NCBI GenBank assembly: GCA_023248415.1
Contig: JAHFEP010000016.1
Coordinates: 10,849 to 17,790 of the forward strand
DNA from: Nitrospirota bacterium
GTDB lineage: Bacteria > Nitrospirota > CAKKRA01 > 9FT-COMBO-42-15
Reading direction: 5' to 3'
Length of the DNA: 6,942 nt
Part shown: positions 1 to 6,246 of the stretch, piece by piece
Layout: each line of letters starts with the position of its first letter
Position numbering within the stretch: position 1 is the first letter of the stretch
Position numbers and translations under genes: made by a program
Notes under the pieces: model-generated
Databases searched by the model: none
What the model was told of the DNA's origin: nothing
The model's input: only the letters and a program-made list of their open reading frames with translations

Positions 1-1572
1 GACCCGAGTTCAAAGCTCTTTGTCCCCCTTGCAGAGGAATATCTAAAGGGCGGAATGTTTGAAGAGGCCATAACTGTATTAAAGGACGGCCTAAAACATC
101 ATCCTTCATATATAAGCGCAAAGGTAGCCTTAGGAAAGGCGTATCATAAGAAGGGGCTTATAAAAGAGTCTTTAGAAGAGTTTAAAAAGGTTGTTGCTGT
201 AAACCCTGATAATCTCCTTGCACATAAAAAGCTTGTAGAGATACACAAGGCATTAGGCAACATAGAAGATGCAATAAGGAGCTGCAATACTATCCTGCTT
301 TTAAACCCAAAGGATGAGGAGATTAAGGGGATACTGAAACAATTAGAGGGCATCAGGCCTGCTCCAAAGCCTCCTGCAGCTCCTGAGAAGGAAGAAGAAA
401 AGGTGTCTGTTGCGGCTGCAGAAAAGATTGAGGCAGTTATTGAGGAAAAACCCGAAGGAGTAGTGATAAAAACAGCTCCAAAAGAACAAGTAGAGCCTGA
501 ACTAATAGAAGCAAAGATGCCTGAGCCTGAAGAAACAATTCTTGAAGAGCCTAATGAGATGTTTAAGATACCAGAGGATGCTGGAGAAGAGATTCGTTTT
601 GAAGATGAAAAGAGAGATGAAAAGGCTGATGAGGGCTTATGGACTATTCCAGTAGAGGAGAAGGAGAAGCCGCCTGTTTTAGAGGAAGAGATGAATATCC
701 CTGCTGAGGAAGAAAAGATATATGAGCTGAAGGAAGAGAAGGATGAAGAGTTAGAGAAGCTTATCAAACTAAAGCCTGTAGTTGAACAGTCAAAAGCAGC
801 AAAGGATTCAGAGTCAGAGGCCGGAGTGCCTGTATATGAAATTGGCGAGGAAGAATTAATAAGTTTTCCAAAAGACCTGCTGCAGTCTGATGAAGAGATA
901 ATACAAGAGGCAAAGATGAAGGAGACAGAGGTTACAAGCCTTGACATCTCCTCATTTGAAAAGAAGCCTGAAGAGGCTGAGGCGCCAAAGGTTGCTATAT
1001 CTGAGGAAGATATGATAATCATTGAAGAGCCTGAAAGCGAGATACTTTCTGTTGAGACGGCAGTTCCTATTAGAGAACCAATTTATGAAGAAAAGGCCGT
1101 AAAAACAGAAAAGAAGGCTGAAGAAGAACTATCAACAGAGACATTGGCTGAATTATACATAAAACAGGGTTTCTATGAAAAAGGAATTGAGATATACCGC
1201 AGGCTTTTAAAAGAAAAACCTGATAGCAAGGAATTAAAGCAGAAATTAGAGGATGCGGTAACACTTTCAAGCCTGTTTGTAAGCGGAAAGCCAAAGACTG
1301 AGGAGATTATTCCGGGTGTTGTGGTTGAAAAAGGCGGCACAGATGTTGAGGTTATAGAGATAGAGGAGCTATCTCCTCCGGAACCAGCTTCATTAAAAAC
1401 TAAGGCTCATATCTCTGCAAAGCCAGCAGTTGAAATGCCTAAAGAACCCGGGAAGAAGACAGAGGCGCCAAAAGAGGCTCCTCAATCAGCTAAGGGGGGT
1501 AAACAAAAGGCAAAGGTGCAGAGATTACAGAGCTGGCTTGAGAATATAAAGAAAGAGCAGCCGCAATTATGA
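1..1572 (+). CDS. TPR-repeat protein with long Glu-rich linker (5' end outside window)
   Basis: The frame is open from base 1, and the 18 codons before the first ATG (position 55) complete a TPR helix pair. The true start therefore lies upstream and 523 C-terminal residues are visible. In visible numbering, three tandem TPR units cover about residues 3-36, 37-70 and 71-104, each with the spaced small and aromatic residues and the terminal Pro-Asp or Pro-Ser typical of TPRs. A strongly acidic, Glu/Pro/Lys-rich, probably disordered linker follows (about 119-375), then a fourth TPR (about 377-410). The tail is basic and ends in an amphipathic segment with a Trp (VQRLQSWLENIKK, about 506-518). 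No signal peptide or membrane segment is visible, so a cytoplasmic scaffold is likely, though the N-terminus is missing. The stop overlaps the start of the roadblock gene, which suggests the two proteins act together. Specific function is unknown. Confidence 0.85.
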   Translation, partial: DPSSKLFVPLAEEYLKGGMFEEAITVLKDGLKHHPSYISAKVALGKAYHKKGLIKESLEEFKKVVAVNPDNLLAHKKLVEIHKALGNIEDAIRSCNTILLLNPKDEEIKGILKQLEGIRPAPKPPAAPEKEEEKVSVAAAEKIEAVIEEKPEGVVIKTAPKEQVEPELIEAKMPEPEETILEEPNEMFKIPEDAGEEIRFEDEKRDEKADEGLWTIPVEEKEKPPVLEEEMNIPAEEEKIYELKEEKDEELEKLIKLKPVVEQSKAAKDSESEAGVPVYEIGEEELISFPKDLLQSDEEIIQEAKMKETEVTSLDISSFEKKPEEAEAPKVAISEEDMIIIEEPESEILSVETAVPIREPIYEEKAVKTEKKAEEELSTETLAELYIKQGFYEKGIEIYRRLLKEKPDSKELKQKLEDAVTLSSLFVSGKPKTEEIIPGVVVEKGGTDVEVIEIEELSPPEPASLKTKAHISAKPAVEMPKEPGKKTEAPKEAPQSAKGGKQKAKVQRLQSWLENIKKEQPQL

Positions 1573-1925
1573 CATTTTCAGAGATATTACAACGGATAGC
1601 AGATGAGGAAAAGGATGCAATGGGAATAGCAATTGTCGGTATGGACGGCATTGTTGTTGAAGAGCGGGTTGTTGAGCGTAATATAGACCTTGCATCTATC
1701 AGCGCAGAATACAGCTCTGTGTTAAAGGATATAGACAGGGTTTCAGATTCATTAAAATTCGGCGCTGTTAAGGAATTGGTGGTGATTACAGATAAGGCAA
1801 TAATATTGATGAAAGGCATTAATAAGGACTATTTTATTATCTTTGCCATAAGGCCTGATGGAAATATCGGCAAGGGTCGTTTCCTTATCCGCAGGGAACT
1901 GCCGAGGTTAGAAAAGGAGCTTTAG
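1569..1925 (+). CDS. Roadblock/LC7 domain protein (MglB-like)
   Basis: This 118-residue protein is a single roadblock/LC7 domain, the usual length for the family. The visible order is an N-terminal helix (about 3-14), a beta hairpin around GMDGIVVEE (about 24-32), a long central helix (about 40-63), then strands ending in the signature DGNIGKGRFLIRR near the C-terminus. Bacterial roadblock proteins such as MglB form dimers and commonly regulate small Ras-like GTPases or serve as scaffolds. No GTPase gene is in this window. The ATG overlaps the TPR gene stop as ATGA and has only a weak purine-rich stretch upstream, so translation is probably coupled to the TPR gene. Family assignment is fairly secure; the partner and cellular role are inferred. 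Confidence 0.8.
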   Translation: MTFSEILQRIADEEKDAMGIAIVGMDGIVVEERVVERNIDLASISAEYSSVLKDIDRVSDSLKFGAVKELVVITDKAIILMKGINKDYFIIFAIRPDGNIGKGRFLIRRELPRLEKEL

Positions 1926-1945
1926 AGCGGGAATCCAGCCTGCCC

Positions 1946-1963
1946 CAGAATGTTTCTGTTTTT
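1946..1963 (+). terminator. Weak intrinsic-terminator-like hairpin
   Basis: CAGAA and TTCTG can pair around a TGT loop, followed directly by five T residues and, after GAA, five more. The stem is only 5 bp with two G-C pairs, so it is a weak candidate. Its place, about 20 bases after the roadblock stop and before aroQ, is sensible for partial termination. Confidence 0.25.
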
Positions 1964-1996
1964 GAATTTTTATAGGTTTAGTTCTTCAACTCAAAT

Positions 1997-2004
1997 GGAA
2001 GAGG
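1997..2004 (+). promoter_or_regulatory. Ribosome binding site of aroQ
   Basis: GGAAGAGG lies 6 bases before the ATG at 2011. It supports that start, which gives the conserved type II dehydroquinase N-terminus MLKILVLHGPN. Confidence 0.6.
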
Positions 2005-2010
2005 ATAATA

Positions 2011-2460
2011 ATGTTAAAGATACTTGTCCTACACGGACCAAATCTAAACCTGCTCGGCCTCAGGGAACCAGAGATATACGGCAAGACCACTCTCCTTGAT
2101 ATAAATAATGAGCTGATAGAGTTTGCAAAAAAAGAGGGGATGGATATTACAATAAAACAGTCCAATTTTGAAGGCGAGCTCATCCAAATGATTCAGGAAG
2201 CCATGGAAGAGTATGACGCAATAGTATTTAACCCAGCAGCCTTTACGCATACAAGCATAGCCTTGCGCGATGCAATTGCTGCTGTTGGTGTGCCAGTGAT
2301 AGAGGTCCATCTGTCAAATATATATAAAAGAGAAGCCTTCAGGCATCACTCTTATATCTCTGAGGTATCAGAGGGTGTTATTTCTGGTTTTGGCAAGGAC
2401 AGTTACCTTTTAGGGCTCAGGGCAGCAAAAAATCTCCTGTCTAAAAAGGTCAAAAAATAA
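2011..2460 (+). CDS. aroQ: 3-dehydroquinate dehydratase, type II
   Basis: AroQ converts 3-dehydroquinate to 3-dehydroshikimate, the third step of the shikimate pathway, in the cytoplasm. The 149-residue length is normal for the small dodecameric type II enzyme, which is unrelated to the Schiff-base-forming type I (AroD). Family motifs are intact: GPNLNLLG at 9-16, Arg18 on the flexible lid, catalytic Tyr23, Asn74 and His80 in NPAAFTHTS, catalytic His100 in EVHLSN, and Arg111 in EAFRHHS. The motif NPAAF replaces the more usual NPGAY, which is a mild variation. It starts 85 bases after the roadblock gene and ends 4 bases before the peptidase gene. No other shikimate gene is visible here, and the grouping with the peptidase, efp and acc genes is a common operon arrangement. 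Assignment is secure. Confidence 0.97.
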   Translation: MLKILVLHGPNLNLLGLREPEIYGKTTLLDINNELIEFAKKEGMDITIKQSNFEGELIQMIQEAMEEYDAIVFNPAAFTHTSIALRDAIAAVGVPVIEVHLSNIYKREAFRHHSYISEVSEGVISGFGKDSYLLGLRAAKNLLSKKVKK

Positions 2461-2464
2461 TCCA

Positions 2465-3535
2465 ATGAAGTTTAATATTGAATGCCTCAAAAATATTAGG
2501 GAGAGGCTTGTAAAAAACAAAATAGACGCTATTTTCTTGACTGCTCTGGAAAATATAAGGTACCTCACTAACTTCAGCGGTTCCTCTGCCTTTCTTTTGA
2601 TTACAAAGGATAAAGGATATCTTTTTACAGATTTTAGATATAAGACAGCAGCAGAGGATGAGGTAAGGGGTTATAAGGTAATTATTTATAAAAACTCAAT
2701 AATTGATGAAGTAGAGAGCTTGGCAAGAAAAGAAAAGATTTCCCACCTTGGTATTGAAAGCAGGAATATTACGCTTGAACAATACCAAAGGTTGACAAAA
2801 AAATTAAAAAAGATTAAAATTATCCCCACTCTTAATTTAGTTGAAGGGTTAAGGGTTATAAAGAGCCCTGTTGAGATAGAGAATATAAGAATTGCAATAA
2901 AGAGGGCTGAAAAGGCTTATGAAAAGATAAGTTCCAATATTAAAATAGGTATTTCAGAAAAAGAGATTGCATTAAGATTAGAATATGCTATAAAGAGTGA
3001 CGGCTGTGACAGGATGCCATTTGAGACTATTGTTGCATCAGGTTACAGGGCAGCCCTGCCTCATGCAGTATCTGGCAAAAGACTTTTAAGAAATAATGAT
3101 TCAGTGATAATAGATTTTGGCGCAGAGTATAAAGGTTATTATGCTGATATCACGCGGTCAAGTTTTATTGGCAGGCATATAAATAGAAGGCAGAGAGAGA
3201 TTTATCAGACTGTCTTTAATGCGCAGGCAGAGGTAATTAATCTTATAAAACCAGATGTCAAAGCAAAAGATGTTGATGTTGCTGCAAGAAAGGTGATAAA
3301 CAAGGCAGGTTTTGGTAAATATTTTGGTCATGGCACAGGGCATGGTATTGGTTTGATGGTTCATGAATTGCCGGCAATATCAACAAAGAGCGAGGATATA
3401 TTAAAAGAAGGGATGGTATTTACAGTAGAGCCTGGGATATATATACCAGGATGGGGCGGTGTCAGAATAGAGGATATGGTATTGGTAACAAAGACAGGGT
3501 GCAGGATACTGACTACACTTCCAAAAGAAATCTGA
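2465..3535 (+). CDS. M24B metallopeptidase (Xaa-Pro aminopeptidase/dipeptidase family)
   Basis: The protein should remove N-terminal residues that precede proline, using two divalent metal ions, in the cytoplasm. Residues 1-125 form the creatinase N-terminal domain, with the typical start NIRYLTNFSGSSAFLLI (30-46). The pita-bread catalytic domain follows. All five metal ligands can be placed: Asp217 in IIDFGA, Asp228 in GYYADITRS, His293 in GHGTGHGIG, Glu322 in VEPGIY and Glu336 in GVRIED. His200 (ALPH) and His300 (VHE) fit the supporting active-site histidines. At 356 residues it has the short form seen in YqhT/PepQ-like enzymes, not the longer E. coli PepP. Sequence alone does not separate aminopeptidase P from prolidase, so no symbol is given. 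It begins 4 bases after aroQ with only a weak Shine-Dalgarno match, suggesting translational coupling. A role recycling proline peptides beside EF-P is tempting but unproven. Confidence 0.93.
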   Translation: MKFNIECLKNIRERLVKNKIDAIFLTALENIRYLTNFSGSSAFLLITKDKGYLFTDFRYKTAAEDEVRGYKVIIYKNSIIDEVESLARKEKISHLGIESRNITLEQYQRLTKKLKKIKIIPTLNLVEGLRVIKSPVEIENIRIAIKRAEKAYEKISSNIKIGISEKEIALRLEYAIKSDGCDRMPFETIVASGYRAALPHAVSGKRLLRNNDSVIIDFGAEYKGYYADITRSSFIGRHINRRQREIYQTVFNAQAEVINLIKPDVKAKDVDVAARKVINKAGFGKYFGHGTGHGIGLMVHELPAISTKSEDILKEGMVFTVEPGIYIPGWGGVRIEDMVLVTKTGCRILTTLPKEI

Positions 3536-3573
3536 CCCTACGAATGTCATCTGGATTTTAATTTTTAGAATAT

Positions 3574-3580
3574 AAGGAGG
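3574..3580 (+). promoter_or_regulatory. Ribosome binding site that sets the TTG start of efp
   Basis: AAGGAGG is a near-perfect Shine-Dalgarno sequence, 8 bases before TTG at 3589. There is no ATG nearby in frame. Initiation at this TTG gives MLSTSDFRNG, matching the usual EF-P N-terminus; the next TTG at 3592 would be 11 bases away. Confidence 0.75.
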
Positions 3581-3588
3581 AAGCATAC

Positions 3589-4149
3589 TTGTTGTCTACA
3601 AGCGATTTTAGAAACGGATTGAAGATTGAGATTGAGGGGGAGCCTTACGCAATTGTTGAATTCCAGCATGTTAAGCCGGGTAAGGGCGGCGCCTTTGTAA
3701 GAACAAAGCTAAAGAGCATAAAGACAGGCAGTGTTATTGACAGGACATTCCGTTCAGGCGAGAAATTTGATGAGCCTAATTTAGAAGAAAAAGAGATGCA
3801 GTATCTCTATGCATCTGAAGGCCAATATAATTTTATGGACAACAAAAATTATGAGCAGATATCCCTTACAGAAGAGCAGCTCGGCGAAAGCAGAAAATAT
3901 ATAAAGGAAAATATGAATGTTAAAATACTTTTCTACAATGAAAAACCGCTTGGTGTTGAGGTTCCGATATTTGTTGAGCTTAAGATAGTAAAGACCGACC
4001 CTGGAGTCCGCGGTGATACTGCAACAGGCGGCGCAAAGCATGCAACCCTTGAGACAGGGGCAGTAATAAAGGTGCCGCTTTATATGAATGAAGGTGAAAT
4101 AATAAAGGTAGATACGAGAACAGGGGAGTATATAGAAAGGGTTAAATAA
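3589..4149 (+). CDS. efp: Translation elongation factor P
   Basis: EF-P binds between the ribosomal P and E sites and promotes peptide-bond formation at polyproline stretches. The 186-residue length and three-domain layout are standard: a KOW-like N-domain (about 1-64), then two OB-fold domains. The second OB domain carries the C-terminal signature region (VRGDTATGGAKHATLETGA, about 140-158). The N-domain loop reads PGKGGAF with Lys32 at the tip, the residue that contacts the P-site tRNA and is modified in several lineages. Lysine, not arginine, at this position argues against the EarP rhamnosylation branch. Whether it is lysylated, aminopentanolylated or left bare cannot be told, since no epmA, epmB or other modification gene is in view. 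It uses a TTG start. The gap from the peptidase gene is 53 bases and the gap to accB is 18. Confidence 0.97.
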   Translation: MLSTSDFRNGLKIEIEGEPYAIVEFQHVKPGKGGAFVRTKLKSIKTGSVIDRTFRSGEKFDEPNLEEKEMQYLYASEGQYNFMDNKNYEQISLTEEQLGESRKYIKENMNVKILFYNEKPLGVEVPIFVELKIVKTDPGVRGDTATGGAKHATLETGAVIKVPLYMNEGEIIKVDTRTGEYIERVK

Positions 4150-4156
4150 CATATTT

Positions 4157-4161
4157 AGGAG
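4157..4161 (+). promoter_or_regulatory. Ribosome binding site deciding between two accB ATGs
   Basis: AGGAG is 3 bases from ATG 4165 and 6 bases from ATG 4168. The second spacing is more normal and yields MNIKELKELI, a typical AccB beginning. Confidence 0.55.
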
Positions 4162-4167
4162 CAGATG

Positions 4168-4647
4168 ATGAATATCAAGGAACTAAAAGAATTGATTGAC
4201 CTGATGAAAAATACTGATATAGCAGAGCTTGAGATTGAAAAGGGCGGTGTAAAGGTAAAGCTTAAGAAGGGACATTCATTGTTAAGCCAGCCTGTTTCTG
4301 CTGAGAAGGCGCAGATATCTTCACCGCAGACAGTAGAGAAAGAGATTACAGGTGCAGCAGAAGAAAAGGCTGCTTCACATGCTGTTGAAGAGAAAGGACT
4401 GGTAACTGTTACGTCTCCTATTGTTGGCACCTTTTACAGGGCCCCTGCGCCTGATGCAAAGCCCTATGTAGAGGTCGGTGATATTATTAAAAAAGGGCAG
4501 GTACTATGTCTTGTTGAGGCAATGAAGCTCATGAATGAGATTGAGGCAGAGCTTAATGGCAAGATTGTCGCTGCCCTTGTGGAGAACGGCAGTCCTATTG
4601 AATACGGAGAGGCGCTCTTCAAGGTTGAGCCTGTTGAGGATTTATAA
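4168..4647 (+). CDS. accB: Biotin carboxyl carrier protein of acetyl-CoA carboxylase
   Basis: AccB carries the covalently bound biotin that shuttles a carboxyl group from biotin carboxylase to the carboxyltransferase, the first committed step of fatty-acid synthesis. The visible order is an N-terminal helical and beta segment (about 1-35), a flexible Ala/Glu/Pro linker (about 36-78), and a C-terminal biotinyl domain (about 79-156). Biotin should attach to Lys120 in the EAMKLMN motif. The thumb segment TSPIVGTFYRAPAP, typical of true acetyl-CoA carboxylase BCCPs rather than other biotinyl domains, is present. The length of 159 residues is normal. An alternative start at 4165 would add one Met. 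It overlaps accC by one base (TAATG), so the two subunits are probably translated in step. Attachment requires a biotin ligase (BirA), which is not in this window. Confidence 0.97.
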   Translation: MNIKELKELIDLMKNTDIAELEIEKGGVKVKLKKGHSLLSQPVSAEKAQISSPQTVEKEITGAAEEKAASHAVEEKGLVTVTSPIVGTFYRAPAPDAKPYVEVGDIIKKGQVLCLVEAMKLMNEIEAELNGKIVAALVENGSPIEYGEALFKVEPVEDL

Positions 4648-5990
4648 TGTTTAAAAAGATATTGATTGCAAATAGAGGAGAGATTGCCCTCCGCATAATA
4701 AGGGCTTGTAAAGAGCTTGGGATAAAGGCCGTTGCCATTCATTCTAAGGCAGATGAACATTCTCTTCATGTCCGTTTTGCAGATGAACATATATGTGTTG
4801 GACCTGCAGACGGCTCATTAAGCTATAGAAATGTCCCCAATATAATCAGCGCTGCAGAGATAACAGATTCAGAGGCAATACATCCGGGCTATGGTTTTCT
4901 TGCTGAGAATGCAAATTTTGCAGAGGTGTGCGGCTCAACAGGCATCAAGTTTATCGGTCCGTCGCCGGAAAGCATTGCTTTAATGGGCGACAAGGCAAAG
5001 GCAAAGGAGACAATGATTAAGGCTGGTGTGCCTGTGCTGCCAGGAAGCGATGGAGTTGTTCCTACAGAGGATGATGCCATAAAATCTGCCAGGGATATAG
5101 GCTATCCTGTTATTGTAAAGGCTGTTGCTGGAGGCGGCGGAAGGGGCATGAGGGTTGTGCATAATGAAAATGACCTTGTCAACTCCTTTCTAATGGCTCA
5201 GGCAGAGGCACATTCAGCCTTTGGCAGCAATGAGGTATATATTGAGAAATTCTTTATTGAGCCGAGACATATTGAGGTTCAGATTCTTGCAGATGAACAT
5301 GGAAACACATTATATCTTGGCGAAAGGGACTGCTCAATACAGAGGCGGCATCAGAAACTTATTGAAGAGACACCGTCGCCGGCAGTTTCGCATGAGCTTA
5401 GAAAAAGGATGGGTGAGATTGCTGTTAAGGCTGCAAAGGCAGTGGGATATAAAAATGCAGGGACAATAGAATTTTTATTGGATAAAAGCGGTAATTTCTA
5501 TTTTATGGAGATGAATACCCGCATACAAGTTGAACATCCAATAACTGAGATGGTTACTGGAATAGATATTGTAAGCGAGCAGATAAAGATTGCTGCAGGC
5601 ATGCCCCTGTTGTTCAAGCAGGAAGACATAACAATAAATGGGCACAGTATTGAGTGCAGGATAAATGCAGAGTGTCCTGAGAAATTTTCACCCTCGCCCG
5701 GTCTTATAACTGCATATCATCCGCCAGGGGGGCTTGGTGTCAGGGTTGATTCAGCAGTCTATGCAAACTACACTGTGCCGCCATATTATGATTCAATGAT
5801 TGCAAAGCTCATTGTTCATGCAGGCAGCAGGGAAGAGGCAATAGTAAGAATGAAGCGCGCGCTTGATGAGTATATAATTGAGGGCATCAAGACAACCATA
5901 CCATTTCACAAAAAGGTCTTAAACGACCCTGACTTTAACAGGGGCATCTTTTATACAAACTTTCTTGAGAGATTTATTTCAGGTAAGTAG
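4647..5990 (+). CDS. accC: Acetyl-CoA carboxylase, biotin carboxylase subunit
   Basis: AccC uses ATP and bicarbonate to carboxylate the biotin on AccB. The 447-residue protein follows the E. coli enzyme nearly residue for residue. It has an N-terminal Rossmann-like domain (about 1-103, IANRGEIALRIIRA), an ATP-grasp domain with Lys116, Lys158 and the glycine loop GGGGRGM (162-168), and His209 in RHIEVQ. The ERDCS motif (226-230), Glu276, Glu288, Asn290, Arg292 and Glu296 in the MEMNTRIQVEH segment, and Arg338 in ECRIN complete the active site. The C-terminal domain is complete. One oddity is Cys343 in AECPEKF, where many homologues have Asp. The start overlaps the accB stop by one base. The carboxyltransferase genes accA and accD are not here, and in many bacteria they map elsewhere. 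Pyruvate carboxylase subunit A is an alternative, but adjacency to a true AccB argues for ACC. Confidence 0.97.
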   Translation: MFKKILIANRGEIALRIIRACKELGIKAVAIHSKADEHSLHVRFADEHICVGPADGSLSYRNVPNIISAAEITDSEAIHPGYGFLAENANFAEVCGSTGIKFIGPSPESIALMGDKAKAKETMIKAGVPVLPGSDGVVPTEDDAIKSARDIGYPVIVKAVAGGGGRGMRVVHNENDLVNSFLMAQAEAHSAFGSNEVYIEKFFIEPRHIEVQILADEHGNTLYLGERDCSIQRRHQKLIEETPSPAVSHELRKRMGEIAVKAAKAVGYKNAGTIEFLLDKSGNFYFMEMNTRIQVEHPITEMVTGIDIVSEQIKIAAGMPLLFKQEDITINGHSIECRINAECPEKFSPSPGLITAYHPPGGLGVRVDSAVYANYTVPPYYDSMIAKLIVHAGSREEAIVRMKRALDEYIIEGIKTTIPFHKKVLNDPDFNRGIFYTNFLERFISGK

Positions 5991-6011
5991 TAATATGCCA
6001 TGGCTGTTACT
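5989..6011 (+). other. Imperfect hairpin at the accC stop codon
   Basis: AGTAA and TTACT form the outer arms and the 8-base palindrome GCCATGGC the centre, with one T-G pair and a bulged T between them. It includes the last two bases of the accC stop codon. An A-rich stretch follows instead of a T run, so it is not a standard intrinsic terminator. It could stabilise the 3' end of the acc transcript. Confidence 0.35.
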
Positions 6012-6054
6012 GTATAAAAAATAATCTTATCTTTCCAATACTAATAAACCTGTG

Positions 6055-6087
6055 GTGTATCCAAAAGTTTTTCTCGTGTATCTAAAA
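6055..6087 (+). repeat. Two 12-base direct repeats, 21 bases apart; candidate activator sites
   Basis: GTGTATCCAAAA (6055-6066) and GTGTATCTAAAA (6076-6087) match at 11 of 12 positions. Their starts are exactly 21 bases apart, which is two turns of B-DNA and places both on the same face. They lie about 130-160 bases upstream of the transcription start predicted from the sigma-54-type promoter, in the range where enhancer-binding proteins act. The repeat is seen directly; protein binding is inferred. Confidence 0.5.
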
Positions 6088-6188
6088 AGATATTCTTTTG
6101 TTCCCTATATTAAAGGATACAGATAGTTCAATCCTCAAAGGCCTTGTTTTTTCCAAGCTATTTGTTGTTAATTTCCATCAGAATTTTG

Positions 6189-6204
6189 TGGCATACCTTT
6201 TGCT
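6189..6204 (+). promoter_or_regulatory. Sigma-54 (RpoN) type -24/-12 promoter
   Basis: TGGCATACCTTTTGCT fits the sigma-54 consensus TGGCACG-N4-TTGCW. The invariant GG (6190-6191) and GC (6202-6203) have the correct spacing, and only the CG of the upstream element differs (TA here). Transcription would start near 6214, leaving a leader of about 30 bases that contains the ribosome binding site. Pilin promoters are often sigma-54 dependent, as with pilA under PilR, which fits the downstream gene. Confidence 0.7.
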
Positions 6205-6233
6205 TATATTGACAAACAGTATAACTCAATCAC

Positions 6234-6240
6234 AAGGAGG
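6234..6240 (+). promoter_or_regulatory. Strong ribosome binding site of the prepilin gene
   Basis: AAGGAGG sits 6 bases before ATG 6247. This start leaves a 6-residue leader ending in the Gly required by prepilin peptidase, so it is well supported. Confidence 0.75.
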
Positions 6241-6246
6241 CCCGCC

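Noticed and set aside
144..1022. Long minus-strand open frame (292 codons) inside the TPR gene
   Set aside because: It is antisense to the Glu-rich linker. Its Ser- and Phe-rich product is what the complement of GAA/GAG/AAG-rich codons gives, and it has no recognisable domain.
1962..1976. TTGAAT and TATAGG before aroQ as a promoter pair
   Set aside because: They are far too close together, and no suitable partner element lies at 16-18 bases from either.
3545..3571. Possible sigma-70 promoter before efp (TGTCAT and TAGAAT)
   Set aside because: The spacing is only 15 bases and the -35 match is poor. Read-through from the peptidase gene is a simpler explanation.
3781..4152. Minus-strand open frame (123 codons) opposite efp
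   Set aside because: It lies fully inside a well-supported gene and gives a Cys/Tyr/Phe-rich product with no family features.
5221..5469. Plus-strand 82-codon frame inside accC
   Set aside because: It is out of frame with the conserved ATP-grasp core and its Arg-rich product matches no family I recognise.
5995..6024. Tiny open frame of 9 codons starting MPWLLLYKK after accC
   Set aside because: No ribosome binding site precedes it and it coincides with the hairpin. It is too short to support.
6138..6154. AAGGCCTT followed by G and six T residues, as a possible terminator
   Set aside because: The palindrome leaves no room for a loop; a real stem would be only about 2 bp, so it is unlikely to terminate transcription.
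6176..6188. IHF-like sequence CATCAGAATTTTG beside the sigma-54 promoter
   Set aside because: It matches most of WATCARNNNNTTR, but it abuts the -24 element, where RNA polymerase would sit. IHF sites normally lie between the enhancer and the polymerase footprint.
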